Shown here one piece after another: positions 25,401 through 32,060 of a DNA stretch of 64,000 nt. This DNA is from Halichondria panicea (lineage: Eukaryota > Porifera > Demospongiae > Suberitida > Halichondriidae), in NCBI RefSeq assembly GCF_963675165.1, contig NC_087382.1, positions 1,302,001 to 1,366,000 on the forward strand, in the 5' to 3' direction. The notes under the pieces are model-generated. The model was not told the DNA's origin. It did no database searches and saw only the letters and a program-made list of their open reading frames with translations. The first letter of the stretch is position 1, and every line of letters begins with the position of its first letter. Position numbers and translations under genes: made by a program.

Positions 25401-28400
25401 TGCTCATGTGGTGTACAGCAGTCAATGATTGTATAGTGCATGCCAGGACTGGAGCACTCTTCTGCTCATGTGGTGTACAGCAGTCAATGATTGTATAGTG
25501 CATGCCAGGACTGGAGCACTCTTCTGCTCATGTGGTGTACAGCAGTCAATGATTGTATAGTGCATGCCAGGACTGGAGCACTCTTCTGCTCATGTGGTGT
25601 ACAGCAGTCAATGATTGTATAGTGCATGCCAGGACTGGAGCACTCTTCTGCTCATGTTGTGTACAGCAGTCAATGATTGTATAGTCATGCCAGGACTGGA
25701 GCACTCTTCTGCTCATGTGGTGTACAGCAGTCAATGATTGTATAGTGCATGCCAGGACTGGAGCACTCTTCTGCTCATGTGGTGTACAGCAGTCAATGAT
25801 TGTATAGTCATGCCAGGACTGGAGCACTCTTCTGCTCATGTGGTGTACAGCAGTCAATGATTGTATAGTGCATGCCAGGACTGGAGCACTCTTCTGCTCA
25901 TGTGGTGTACAGCAGTCAATGATTGTATAGTGCATGCCAGGACTGGAGCACTCTTCTGCTCATGTGGTGTACAGCAGTCAATGATTGTATAGTGCATGCC
26001 AGGACTGGAGCACTCTTCTGCTCATGTGGTGTACAGCAGTCAATGATTGTATAGTGCATGCCAGGACTGGAGCACTCTTCTGCTCATGTGGTGTACAGCA
26101 GTCAATGATTGTATAGTCATGCCAGGACTGGAGCACTCTTCTGCTCATGTGGTGTACAGCAGTCAATGATTGTATAGTCATGCCAGGACTGGAGCACTCT
26201 TCTGCTCATGTGGTGTACAGCAGTCAATGATTGTATAGTACATGCCAGGACTGGAGCACTCTTCTGCTCATGTAGTGTACAGCAGTCAATGATTGTATAG
26301 TACATGCCAGGACTGGAGCAATTTATTTTGCTTTCATGTGGTGAATACTTTACTAGTATACTACTGCTAATCATGTATATACAGGACCTAGCTGGTGTGG
26401 CTCATCATGATATTGATCCCTCTGTGTTTAGTATCAGGGTAAAATTACAACATTAACCTTAATTAAGCTGTCTGTATACATTGCAATAATCACAGTTCGA
26501 AGTTGAAACTGTGCTGTACTATATCTCTTCACAGACATTGAGAGAAGAGCACCAGATACCTTGTACCTCTACCCCAGGTAAAGACTTCAGATATTTTAAT
26601 ATGACTATCAATAGTTTAATCTTCATACTGTATTGCCAGCAACGAGTATCATCCCCTCATGGATAACGATGCATGCATATGCATGCCTCTAACAACTGAA
26701 GCATGCAGAACTCATAGCTTGTGTGTCTGGCTAGCGGTAGATTGATGTTGTGTAAATATTCATGTCACTAATATCAATGCTCACTTTCTCCATAGGACCA
26801 CCCGCTAATCAAGTCACGCTCCAAGAACTAATAAAACGATACAGTCTGACTGACGAGCAACTCGACAGTGAAATAGAGTACTCTGATACTCCCAAACTGG
26901 CCTTATGTTTCGATAATGTGGAACTTTATTCGAGTGCAATGGAACTAACTTCTGCTGAAGAAGTTGATGTGAGAGAATCGCGTCATGTAGATGGCAATCA
27001 AACAGCCATGATGAAGTGCTTACAAATCTGGAAAGAACATAATCCTTCTCAAGCAACTTACAGAGCTCTACTAGATATCGTACTGGAATTGGGGAAAGGA
27101 GACACAGCTCATCAAATCTGTCAACAATTGACCCAACGTAAGAGATACCGGGCTATCTTGGGTTTTACATAATAATAATCTGAGAACAATGATACATACA
27201 TAAATCTACCAAGCTTCAAAGCAGTGCACCTAACTCATATATGCACATGTGAGACTGATAGAAAAAGATTAAGAGTAAGTAAGAGTTTCTATAGGCTTCT
27301 AGTCATGTTTTCTTGGATTTAATTCGTGGATTTGCAAAATAATGCTTTGTTCTCGAGTTATGCCTAGTTTTGCTTACTTGGAATGCCATTGCAGCCTTTT
27401 CAGAAGAACACGTAGCCAAACTTGTTTACCGAGTGTTGCTACTCTACTTAGTAGTTAGCCCTGCACTAGAATACTAGCTATTGGTATGTAGCTGCAAGAG
27501 TGAGAAGAGAGCTTGAACTTTGGTATCGATCGTTTTTAACAACAATCGTGGTCCTTCATTACCCACTCTTTGAGTTTGCATGCAGCATGCAAATTAAAAA
27601 ATGTTCATCATGTGTATAAAAATTAATAGTAGCTTTATATTATGTAGCTTTGGCATCTCCACCGAGGCATCAGTACCTGCGGTGCTTTCATTTTATTTAA
27701 GCGGGTCAGGTGGCATATACGGCACCGGATGTAATTTTGAAGGGGGAGAGGTTCGGGAAAATAACAAAAATTAGGGCATTTCCACATCCGGTGCACATCC
27801 GGTGCCGTATATAAGCCACCTGATCCATTTGAGCTTGCTCGCTGGCAGAATATCTTATGTACAGGTGACATTGGAGAAGCTGTTGTGGAAGTCACTAACA
27901 AATCTAACGAGTTCAGCAATTTTGGAATTAAAATTACTGTCCTGGAAAATTCGCTACCTAGAGGTATCGATACATGTGTCCTACACATATCCTTTGAGTT
28001 ATCCACTGACTTTGAGATTCCCGCTAACTCTGAACCAGTCAGTTCAATTTATCATGTGAAATGTGAGCCCAAAGTGCAGTTCAAGAAACCTGTCGTCCTG
28101 GAAATACAACACTGTGCGAGTTTAAGCTCTGACCATCAACAAAGGCTTGTTTTTGCTCGAGCAACAGATCAGAGCAAAACGTTTGAGATCCTGGAGGGTG
28201 GTCACTTTCCTATTGGTGAACGCTATGGATCCATCCAGCTTACTCGTTTCAGTCGCCTCGGTGTTTTTATTCGTAAAGTATTTGGCTTTCCAATCGAGAA
28301 AATATACAGTGCATTGCTCTTCAGAAATAACTTGCACTGTGATGTAATTGACACAAAATGTGTGATATGTCAGGATCTAGACACTCATATAAAGGTAGGT

Positions 28401-31400
28401 TTCAATATTTTCCACAACCGGTCAATAATACGCAGTGCATGTTAAGTAACATGATAATGAGTTTTCGTTATTACAGGTAATTAGAGAGGCGTTAGAAAGA
28501 GATGGATTCACAAAAGAAATGGATCTAGATCAAATTCAATTTGAAAATGCAGTAGAGATGGAACTGCATTCAGAGAATCCAGAGCTTTGGACTGTTACTA
28601 GAGTAACATCCACTGTGAGTTATAGTTTGCTACATAGCTAGTATCCACGGTAATGTTAATAATATTATACACACTCTTGGGGAGGACAAAACAATGGGGA
28701 CATGCTGGTGTGACTAATATGCACTTTCCATGTTGTAGCTGTCCAGAGATCGTATTGAAGGATACTCAAGAGTGTTCGATTCTAATAGTCGACGCGGAGT
28801 TATTCCAGCCATCTATTATAGATTTAAGCTGAAGGAAAAAAATATTTCTGAATCAGTAAACTTTCTGCTGACGAAAACCGATTTAGACGAAGAGAGCCAT
28901 CATCTAATTTTACATATTGACTGTAAGTAACCTGAATCTAAATTGTATGCGAAATCTTGTCTTTCCTCTGGGGATGATAGTAGTTTACAGTATCTATATA
29001 TTTTAGATCCCATTTGAGGGTATTTAGCAGGGAACTATGAGCTATAGTACCGGTACTATAGATTGCTCTGGGCTACAAACTACAACATTATACATTGTAT
29101 TGTCATTTACAAGAAGATACACATAAAAATTATTGTAGCTAGATGCATTGTCTAGTAACATATATAGAATGGAAGAGAGAAGCTCTAGAGTATTTTTGGC
29201 TTTATTCGAGAGTAGTAGGAGCCGCTCGTTTCTTGGGTAGTGTGCTGTACTTTTTTGCTGCAAGGTTGCATGGGGGAGGAGCTGGATGTATGGAAGTGCT
29301 GGAATTCTAGCTTTGGCTTCTTCCTTTGGCTTTGTTCAAGAGTAGTATAGGAACCGCTCGTTTGTTGCAAATTCTAGCTTAGGTGTCTTCCTTTCGCTAT
29401 GTGAGAGTAGTACGAGCCAATCGTTTCTTGGAAAGTGTTGTTTGCTACAAAACTGGGGGAGGAGCTGCCGTTTTGTGGGTGGAGCGGTCCAGCACTATAA
29501 TCTGAGGTGGAGGAACAGGGTTAGCCTCGAGACCAGGCCGATTAATCGGCCTGGATTCGAGGCTAGAACAGGGTTGACTTGAATAGAGACCACAGATTTA
29601 GTAGAGACACAGAGATGCCAACTTCAGATACAATTAAAGAAATGATGCAGTTGCTAGGTTGGCTGGTTGTTGCTAAGCTAGTGCATTTCTAGTAGCCAAT
29701 AGGGTTTGGGATCTAAATCTAACATGTTCTAACTATATTATATAACCTAGTACACTGGAATGCACAAACCGGGCCTGATTCATCCTTCGCATGCACAAAC
29801 AGGTCCTGTATAATACAGATGAAAATGACATCATTTTCCCTTTAATATAGGCGTATCTTTGTAGTTTAACAACTCTCCTCTTTTTCCTCAGTACCTCAGA
29901 CTCTGGGGACGAGTGACTCAGCCACACAGAGAGGTCAGTTCGTGTATACAGTGCATGGAGTGTTTGTGTCTGTAGCTATACTCATGTATTCATTGGATCC
30001 TCAAATACGATATTATACAGCTACCTTAATTTGTACAGTAACATAAATTTAAGCCTCTGTCAGGATATTCCTCTATAGTGAGTTATTAGTCAATTATCAA
30101 AGCTAATGACCTTGAAGATCGACCCTCTTGACGTCATGAGCAATAAGTTGCTTATCCTTACATCCTATTTTTCTTGCTCCACAATGACAATGCACGTAGC
30201 CCGCAGGCTGCTATAGTGAGTTAGGTGCATCACTTTGAAGCTATATACTGGGCCTCAGTCTATATTATATGGAGTGAAGCTAACCTTCAGTCATATAGGC
30301 GTGGAACACAGCGGCTTCAAGTAGAATGAGCTGATGTCTCTAACTCACAAATGAAGTCCTTTTATTGCAAGCTGATATTGACAGTTTTGAAAGAATTCTC
30401 CGCATAACACTTTTGTTCAGCACGATGCATGATACTTTCACTAGAAAAACATCTTAGGTTAATTGCATGACATGCAATTGTTGTGTGTATATACTTATAC
30501 ACAATCGTTGATTCTTATGTGTGCATAGGATCAGGGCATCCAAGAAACCTTACAAGACAGTCGTCCTCCATTCCAATTGTTCTGACTGAAGATGATATTC
30601 GTTCAATTTGTGAGAAGCTGAAGAGTGCAAGCAAAGATTGGTTCAATTTGGGACTGGATCTTGGAGTGAAATTTACTGATTTGAAGGATATCGAAGATGA
30701 ATACCGCAGTAATAAGCGCTGCCTAACAGAGATGGTAGGCAAGTGTCTTGAAGTCACTGATCCAGAACATCCGATGACATGGCCTTACATATGTGAATGC
30801 CTGAGGAGTCCTACTGTTGAGCGTAACGATGTAGCCGAGGAGATTGAAGGTAAAGTGCCTAGTAATATACTCTGTAGTTTTAATTATTCCGTTACCACTG
30901 TGATACCTATGAGGAGGATATACACCCATAATTATATCCTATGTTAAACGTGTTCTCCGAGGTGTATGTACCCACGGTAGCCTCGATTCCAGGCCGAGTT
31001 GTTTCTAGCTAGGCCGATAACTAGTATTTTTCAACATTGTTCTATTAAAAAAAATCGGCCTGGGACCGAGGCTAGTAACCACGGTAGCAGAATAGCTGAC
31101 AGTTTGAAACTTCTCATTTGTGCCAATTTTTTTCGTCAAGGTCAGCCTGTTATATATTTTTCCCATCATTATTCTCAATGCGAGAGTATACCTATTTTCC
31201 TACTATACCATATGCACCTTAATGTAAGGTAGCGTAATTCTAGATATTCAAGGCCTATAATTATAGTCCCACAGCTAGGGCACCCTCCCCTAGCAAAAAT
31301 CCAATACACAATGCATGTATACTGCAAAAAGAGTGAGACTATAATTATACCAGATTTTGCAGCCCTAGTTCAGCAACACGTCATGTCCTAGTCAGAACTA

Positions 31401-32060
31401 ATTAACAGCCACTGCTTTATTGTATGTGATCAACTAGCCTCGAGTCCAGGCTGATTAAAATACGGCCGGTCTCTATTGCATGTTTAATTAATTAATCATA
31501 GGTGTGGTCCATACACGCCCATGTACTATCTACTATGGCTTTATAGGTTAGCTAGCTAGCTGTGGCCCTCTATGGTGTTGTCGAGAAGGCTTGCACACTA
31601 GTCTGAAACCAGAAGAGGCTCTCATCTACCTCTATGATGGTTGGATGGTCGTGATGTTTTGAACTTGGTTTCTGTACAAATGAGAACTTCTTCTGGCTTC
31701 AGACTAGTGTGCAAGCTTTCTCGACAACACCATAGAGGGCCACAGAGCCTTCTCGACAACGCAATAGAGAGCATAAGCCACAGCTTCACAGGAGACAAGT
31801 ATTTGTTAAAATTAATACGGAAAGAAACTAGTAAATAAACTAGTTTACAGTATAATTTTACAAAGGTTTACTATAAAGTATACGAGTTACCCAGATTCCT
31901 GGGTAACTCAGTTTGCGCATGTGCACTATCACCCATGCAATAGAGACCAGGCCGTATTTTAATCGGCCTGGTCTCGAGGCTAGTGATCAACCTGATACTG
32001 ATTGTGTCTCCATATTGTACAGGAAGTGTGAGGGGTGTGGTCACTGGCTTGGACTCATGA
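85..32060 (+). CDS. Gene 1: multi-exon ANK-DD-ANK-ROC-COR-DD(x4)-ZU5-DD protein (reading frame broken in exon 2)
   Basis: Spliced model by GT/AG sites and phase: 85-98, 288-579, 3784-3885, 4080-4328, 4517-4609, 6574-6678, 6742-6843, 6900-7004, 8289-10564, 11175-11246, 11591-11621, 11727-11816, 11871-11975, 12451-12548, 12759-13091, 15888-16065, 16486-16580, 16811-17140, 22222-22399, 22820-22914, 23145-23474, 26385-26438, 26535-26577, 26796-27137, 27865-28394, 28477-28614, 28739-28922, 29892-29933, 30529-30849, 32023-32060 (TGA). All joins from exon 3 on keep one frame. Exon 2 lacks 10 nt that the paralog at 41.5 kb has, so it hits TAA at 442-444. The domain set is that of animal cytoplasmic death/immune adaptors (ROC-COR-DD as in DAPK1, ZU5-UPA-DD as in UNC5/PIDD); a signalling scaffold role is inferred. 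Alternatives: a separate gene ending at 13115, where failing to splice at 13091 gives TAA, or transcription starting after the broken exon. One long gene is favoured by phase agreement and by complementary domain order. Confidence 0.72.
288..579 (+). pseudogene. Gene 1 exon 2, N-terminal ankyrin exon with 10-nt deletion and premature stop
   Basis: The exon begins after TAG at 285-287 and reads on from ATG at 85 as MDTNS, then DNLAEQLYLASENGCDQEV, a clear ankyrin start. At about 420-450 it loses 10 nt relative to the gene 2 exon at 41673-41974 and stops at 442-444. After the deletion the similarity resumes in another frame up to the donor at 580. The exon is 292 nt here and 302 nt in the paralog. 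This is either a true disabling mutation, a haplotype difference, or an assembly error. Confidence 0.8.
1436..1612 (+). rRNA. Chimeric 18S rRNA-derived fragment inside gene 1 intron 2 (not a functional rRNA gene)
   Basis: Bases about 1436-1496 match the conserved mid-18S block around GAATTGACGGAAGGGCACC. From 1498 the sequence switches to the extreme 5' end of 18S, with the universal CTGGTTGATCCTGCCAG and then CATATGCTTGTCTCA. It lacks about 7 nt that normally follow, and runs through GAATGGCTCATTAAATCA to about 1600. A final TACATGGATA may be a third, further-downstream piece. The order (middle before 5' end) and the internal losses rule out a working gene. It looks like a rearranged or retro-inserted rRNA remnant. 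Confidence 0.85.
1946..2042 (+). repeat. Short direct duplication (about 47-bp unit, two copies)
   Basis: A phrase containing GTTACTGACAATCATAACAG plus AAGCC occurs twice about 47 bp apart, each preceded by TTATGATTCAG. It lies in intron 2 of gene 1. No coding content is seen. Confidence 0.6.
2116..2555. mobile_element. Inverted-repeat (MITE-like) element, about 440 bp
   Basis: The two ends are inverted copies of about 58 bp, with a few differences. The left arm contains AGAGTGCATAAGAAG and CTACTGATACTTCTACACAA; the right arm (2494-2553) contains their reverse complements. No clear target duplication and no coding capacity. It sits in intron 2 of gene 1. Confidence 0.6.
2938..3280. mobile_element. 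Nested MITE with TA target site, 343 bp
   Basis: The ends are inverted: left CCATAAGATCTCGATTTAAA and right TTAAATCGAGGTCTTACGG (about 21 of 25 bases match). TA lies on each side (2936-2937 and 3281-3282), as expected of Tc1/mariner-type insertion. Inside, two imperfect copies of a segment with GTCGCATATTT and GGAGGGTCGC can be seen. It lies within the 2680-3587 element. Confidence 0.65.
3075..3134. mobile_element. Degenerate short copy of the TAGCCTCG family, nested
   Basis: A 60-bp fold with left end TTGCCTCGATTTCAGGCCG and right end CAATCGAGGCTA, matching the termini of the elements at 7212, 29522, 30978, 31435 and 47974. No target duplication can be recognised, so it is older or rearranged. 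Confidence 0.5.
3784..4609 (+). CDS. Gene 1 exons 3-5: last N-terminal ANK, first Death domain, linker ANK
   Basis: Exon 3 (3784-3885, 102 nt) encodes an ankyrin helix pair with GRTAADWAVQCGHYALADYV. Exon 4 (4080-4328, 249 nt) is a complete death-fold module, with LEQLSQLECDQWLQLGV at the N-terminal helices and WKDIVEALVSIGEYKLAESV at the C-terminal helices. Exon 5 (4517-4609, 93 nt) has FYGWLDWVKRLV, a half ankyrin repeat. All three begin and end in phase 1, which makes them freely duplicable or skippable cassettes. The gene 2 counterparts are 42464-42565, 42908-43156 and 43341-43433 and have identical lengths. Confidence 0.88.
4865..5162. mobile_element. Short non-autonomous transposon with CAGTGG ends
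   Basis: The left end CAGTGGCATGGGG and right end CTGTCTACACCACTG form a partial inverted repeat. GAGCA flanks both sides (4860-4864 and 5163-5167). A C-homopolymer lies near the left end. It is in intron 5 of gene 1. The remaining intron 5 sequence (5168-6573) contains CA-rich and AT-rich stretches and no exon I can support. Confidence 0.6.
6574..7004 (+). CDS. Gene 1 exons 6-8: three ankyrin repeats
   Basis: Exons 6574-6678 (105 nt), 6742-6843 (102 nt) and 6900-7004 (105 nt) each encode one ankyrin repeat of 34-35 aa with the AGDTPLSLAYKGGHWEVVKYL type consensus. All are phase 1-1, so one exon equals one repeat. The same three exon types appear in gene 2, where they have been amplified to ten exons. 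Ankyrin stacks usually bind other proteins; a ligand cannot be inferred. Confidence 0.9.
7212..7937. mobile_element. TAGCCTCG-family inverted-repeat transposon, 726 bp, exact 9-bp target duplication
   Basis: It starts TAGCCTCGATTCCAGGCC and ends with the inverse, GGCCTGGAATCGAGGCTA. The inverted ends extend inward about 60 bp, to GCATACCTTGTATGC and its inverse. GATCTCAGC flanks both sides (7203-7211 and 7938-7946). No transposase is seen. Its body is the reverse complement of the element at 47974-48730. A 9-bp duplication is in the Mutator-like range (8-11 bp), which is the tentative assignment. Confidence 0.88.
8289..10564 (+). CDS. Gene 1 exon 9: ankyrin end, ROC GTPase and COR domain (2276 nt)
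   Basis: One large exon enters in phase 1 and leaves in phase 0. It encodes a last ankyrin repeat (NVTDNEGKKPLNMTN), then a Ras-of-complex GTPase. The P-loop is GDGGVGKST, switch II is DFAGQKEF, and GSHAD stands in the place of the usual T/NKxD base-recognition motif. Next comes a COR-type region (LHKKGLLLFL, FLVIDQATLL, GTVFAP, MLIAYMSHLELCFEI) and a C-terminal part with FCSVWKSGICWCNDD. It resembles the ROC-COR part of DAPK1/MFHAS1-type animal proteins, where the domain binds GTP/GDP and mediates dimerisation. It is similar throughout to the gene 2 exon at 49275-51550, which has exactly the same length. Confidence 0.92.
10638..11063 (+). mobile_element. Transposon remnant with TGGGGCGAGCG inverted ends and a basic Arg/Glu-rich ORF
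   Basis: It starts TGGGGCGAGCG and ends CGCTCGCCCCA, followed by TGACACGTTGTGTCA. A related element with the same end and the same trailing palindrome lies at 36737-37386. Between the ends, an ORF from ATG 10808 to TAA 11018-11020 encodes MNTDNERKQERLRIRRDRER and more charged helix, a composition seen in leader regions of some transposon proteins. No catalytic motif is present. It lies in intron 9 of gene 1. Confidence 0.5.
11175..12548 (+). CDS. Gene 1 exons 10-14: linker between COR and the tail Death domains
   Basis: Exons 11175-11246, 11591-11621, 11727-11816, 11871-11975 and 12451-12548 encode a low-complexity linker: DLAGVAHDYIDPSTVFSI, DHQIPSTPTL, STIREHYDTVSVAKTPSS, then SLSSERLQYSAAPVQRLG and GSSDLSALRNYIVDTP. 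Phases run 0-0-1-1-1-0 with no break. The same five exons occur in gene 2 (51659-53015), and parts of them recur in the tail modules of gene 1. No known domain is recognised; it may be a flexible spacer. MITE-like inverted repeats occupy the intron at about 12003-12200. Confidence 0.85.
12759..13115 (+). CDS. Gene 1 exon 15: first tail Death domain (splice at 13091, or stop at 13113-13115 if unspliced)
   Basis: Acceptor CAG at 12756-12758. The exon encodes TTSLHELMVKHGVTNEQLDR, AMHFDNVELYLNPLKL, CLSIWRGHEEPSKATFRALI and LATRICQYL, matching the sponge-type Death domain pattern (FdnvE..L near helix 3, W....P..AT near helix 5, final IC.YL). A donor TTG|GTAAAT at 13092 leaves phase 0 and fits the phase-0 acceptor at 15888. 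If the intron is retained, the protein ends seven codons later (CYVST, TAA). The same dual option is kept in the copies at 17140 and 23474, so alternative ends are plausible. Confidence 0.85.
   Translation, partial: DPGTTSLHELMVKHGVTNEQLDREIEQDDLAPVAMHFDNVELYLNPLKLTDNEKADVKRDAFVSGNLVAVINCLSIWRGHEEPSKATFRALIRILLDLRKEELATRICQYLVNCYVST
13194..13335. repeat. MITE with CCGTATATAGCGGGTAATTTTC-like ends (copies at about 17263-17453 and 23597-23787)
   Basis: The right end GAATATTACCCGCTATATAC and a degraded left end with TATAATTTTCGTG form an inverted repeat. The copies following the other two death-domain exons are longer and clearer (left ATATAGCGGATAATTTTCG, right CGAAAATTACCCGCTATATA). Its presence at the same place in all three modules shows insertion before the modules were duplicated. 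Confidence 0.6.
13505..15862 (+). repeat. Minisatellite array 1, 62-bp unit, about 38 copies
   Basis: The period is exactly 62 bp (for example GCCAGGACTG at 13561 and 13623). Each unit contains TGCCAGGACTGGAGCACTC, TTCTGCTCATGTGGTGTAC and TCAATGATTGTATAG. Units differ at fixed spots: TAGTAC, TAGTGC or TAGTCTTG before CC, and CAGCAG or CACCAG. The array fills the intron between the first and second tail death-domain modules and ends about 25 bp before the acceptor at 15887. 62 is not a multiple of 3, so the minus-strand reading frames across it are periodic artefacts. Confidence 0.95.
15888..17140 (+). CDS. Gene 1 tail module 2: linker exons plus Death domain
   Basis: Exons 15888-16065 (178 nt), 16486-16580 (95 nt) and 16811-17140 (330 nt). 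The first encodes ADGNGQVYTQRADKSADLK and then GSLSSESLQHSADPVHRLG, related to the exon at 11871. The second is GSSDLSALRNIVDTAITG. The third is a Death domain 111 residues long with one codon fewer than exon 15. Phases 0-1-0 let the module be inserted or removed without frame change. A donor at 17141 with read-through stop CYVST at 17162-17164 is kept. It is copied almost exactly at 22222-23474. Confidence 0.85.
17626..22196 (+). repeat. Minisatellite array 2, 62-bp unit, about 73 copies with higher-order structure
   Basis: Same unit as array 1. Many units are 60 bp (TAGTCATGCC, lacking two bases), and some are shortened by loss of GGTGT between ATG and AC. A block of about 17 units recurs with a 1050-bp offset (17893-18942 and 18943-19992): the marker GTACATGCAGTC at 17898/18948 and TCAAATTGTATAG at 18466/19516 repeat in register. 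It lies in the intron between tail modules 2 and 3. Confidence 0.95.
22222..23474 (+). CDS. Gene 1 tail module 3: near-identical copy of module 2
   Basis: Exons 22222-22399, 22820-22914 and 23145-23474 match module 2 in length, phase and, as far as I can read, every codon. It adds another linker plus Death domain. The donor at 23475 in phase 0 joins the acceptor at 26384. If both modules are real, the protein has two identical death domains in a row. Confidence 0.82.
23960..26320 (+). repeat. Minisatellite array 3, 62-bp unit, about 38 copies
   Basis: Same unit as arrays 1 and 2. The central part is dominated by TAGTGCATGCC and TAGTCATGCC variants. It ends abruptly at GACTGGAGCAATTTATT. It occupies the intron before the 26385 exon. 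The flanking DNA on the left is the copy-B duplication. Confidence 0.95.
26385..27137 (+). CDS. Gene 1 exons: short linker plus fourth tail Death domain
   Basis: Exons 26385-26438 (DLAGVAHHDIDPSVFSIR), 26535-26577 (TLREEHQIPCTSTP) and 26796-27137 (114 codons). The last encodes a divergent Death domain with TDEQLDSEIEYSDTPKLAL, CFDNVELYSSAMELT, CLQIWKEHNPSQATYRALLD and AHQICQQL. The linker exons resemble 11175 and 11591, so this module is the old, unduplicated end of the ancestral gene. Phase 0-0-1-1 continues into the ZU5 exon. Confidence 0.87.
27703..27826. repeat. Short foldback element (124 bp) just upstream of the ZU5 exon
   Basis: Inverted arms: GGTCAGGTGGCATATACGGC plus ACCGGATGT on the left, and ACATCCGGTGCCGTATATAA plus GCCACCTGATCC on the right. 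There is no coding content. It is only 38 bp before the ZU5 exon, so it may affect the 3' splice site. The rest of the intron (27138-27702) shows nothing I can identify. Confidence 0.65.
27865..28922 (+). CDS. Gene 1 ZU5 domain and UPA-like region (three exons)
   Basis: Exon 27865-28394 (530 nt) starts GDIGEAVVEVTNKSNEFSNF and carries the ZU5 pattern of alternating strands: GIKITVLENSLP, SSIYHVKCEPKVQFKKPVVL, LEIQHCASL, FEILEGGHFPIGERYGSIQL. Exons 28477-28614 and 28739-28922 continue with charged sequence and SRVFDSNSRRGVIPAIYYRF, in the position of a UPA domain. In UNC5, ankyrins and PIDD the order ZU5-UPA-DD forms an autoinhibited or assembly platform. The same order here suggests gated exposure of the last Death domain, by analogy only. 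Phases are 1 then 0, 0, 1. Confidence 0.85.
29522..29565. mobile_element. 44-bp minimal TAGCCTCG-family foldback with exact 9-bp target duplication
   Basis: It is little more than two ends back to back: TAGCCTCGAGACCAGGCCG then CGGCCTGGATTCGAGGCTA. It is flanked by GAACAGGGT at 29513-29521 and 29566-29574. It lies in the intron after the UPA-like exon. Its size shows that only the termini are needed for movement. Confidence 0.85.
29892..32060 (+). CDS. Gene 1 last three exons: C-terminal Death domain and stop
   Basis: Exons 29892-29933 (linker LPQTLGTSDSATQR), 30529-30849 and 32023-32060. The middle exon encodes a canonical Death domain: LTEDDIRSICEKLKSASKDW, NLGLDLGVKFTDLKDIEDEY, LTEMVGKCLE, WPYICECLRSPTVERNDVAE. 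The last exon adds SVRGVVTGLDS and TGA at 32058-32060. All are phase 1. The last intron (30850-32022) holds two TAGCCTCG-family elements. Following 3' sequence resembles that after gene 2 (both have AATCTGTTTAAC and GGATCTTTACC-type text), supporting a shared gene end. Confidence 0.82.
30978..31074. mobile_element. TAGCCTCG-family element, 97 bp
   Basis: Left TAGCCTCGATTCCAGGCCG, right CGGCCTGGGACCGAGGCTA. The flanks GTACCCACGG (30968-30977) and GTAACCACGG (31075-31084) agree at 9 of 10 bases, so the target duplication has one substitution. It lies in the last intron of gene 1. Confidence 0.8.
31435..31982. mobile_element. TAGCCTCG-family element, 548 bp, exact 9-bp target duplication, with an internal foldback
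   Basis: Left TAGCCTCGAGTCCAGGCTG, right GGCCTGGTCTCGAGGCTA. The inverted arms extend to GCCGGTCTCTATTGCATG and its inverse. Flanked by GTGATCAAC at 31426-31434 and 31983-31991. Inside, a second inverted repeat of about 65 bp (31557-31622 and 31682-31745, containing TATGGTGTTGTCGAGAA and its inverse) looks like a separate nested foldback. No transposase. Confidence 0.85.

Noticed and set aside
13505..26320. CRISPR-like regular array
   Set aside because: The unit is 62 bp and nearly identical throughout with no variable spacers, and the context is intronic in a eukaryote; it is a minisatellite.
14595..26374. Many minus- and plus-strand frames with YTIIDCCTPHEQKSAPVLA-type repeats
   Set aside because: They are translations of the 62-bp repeat cycling through all three frames; unit length is not divisible by three, and stops depend on 60-bp variants. 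No start, splice or codon evidence of a protein.
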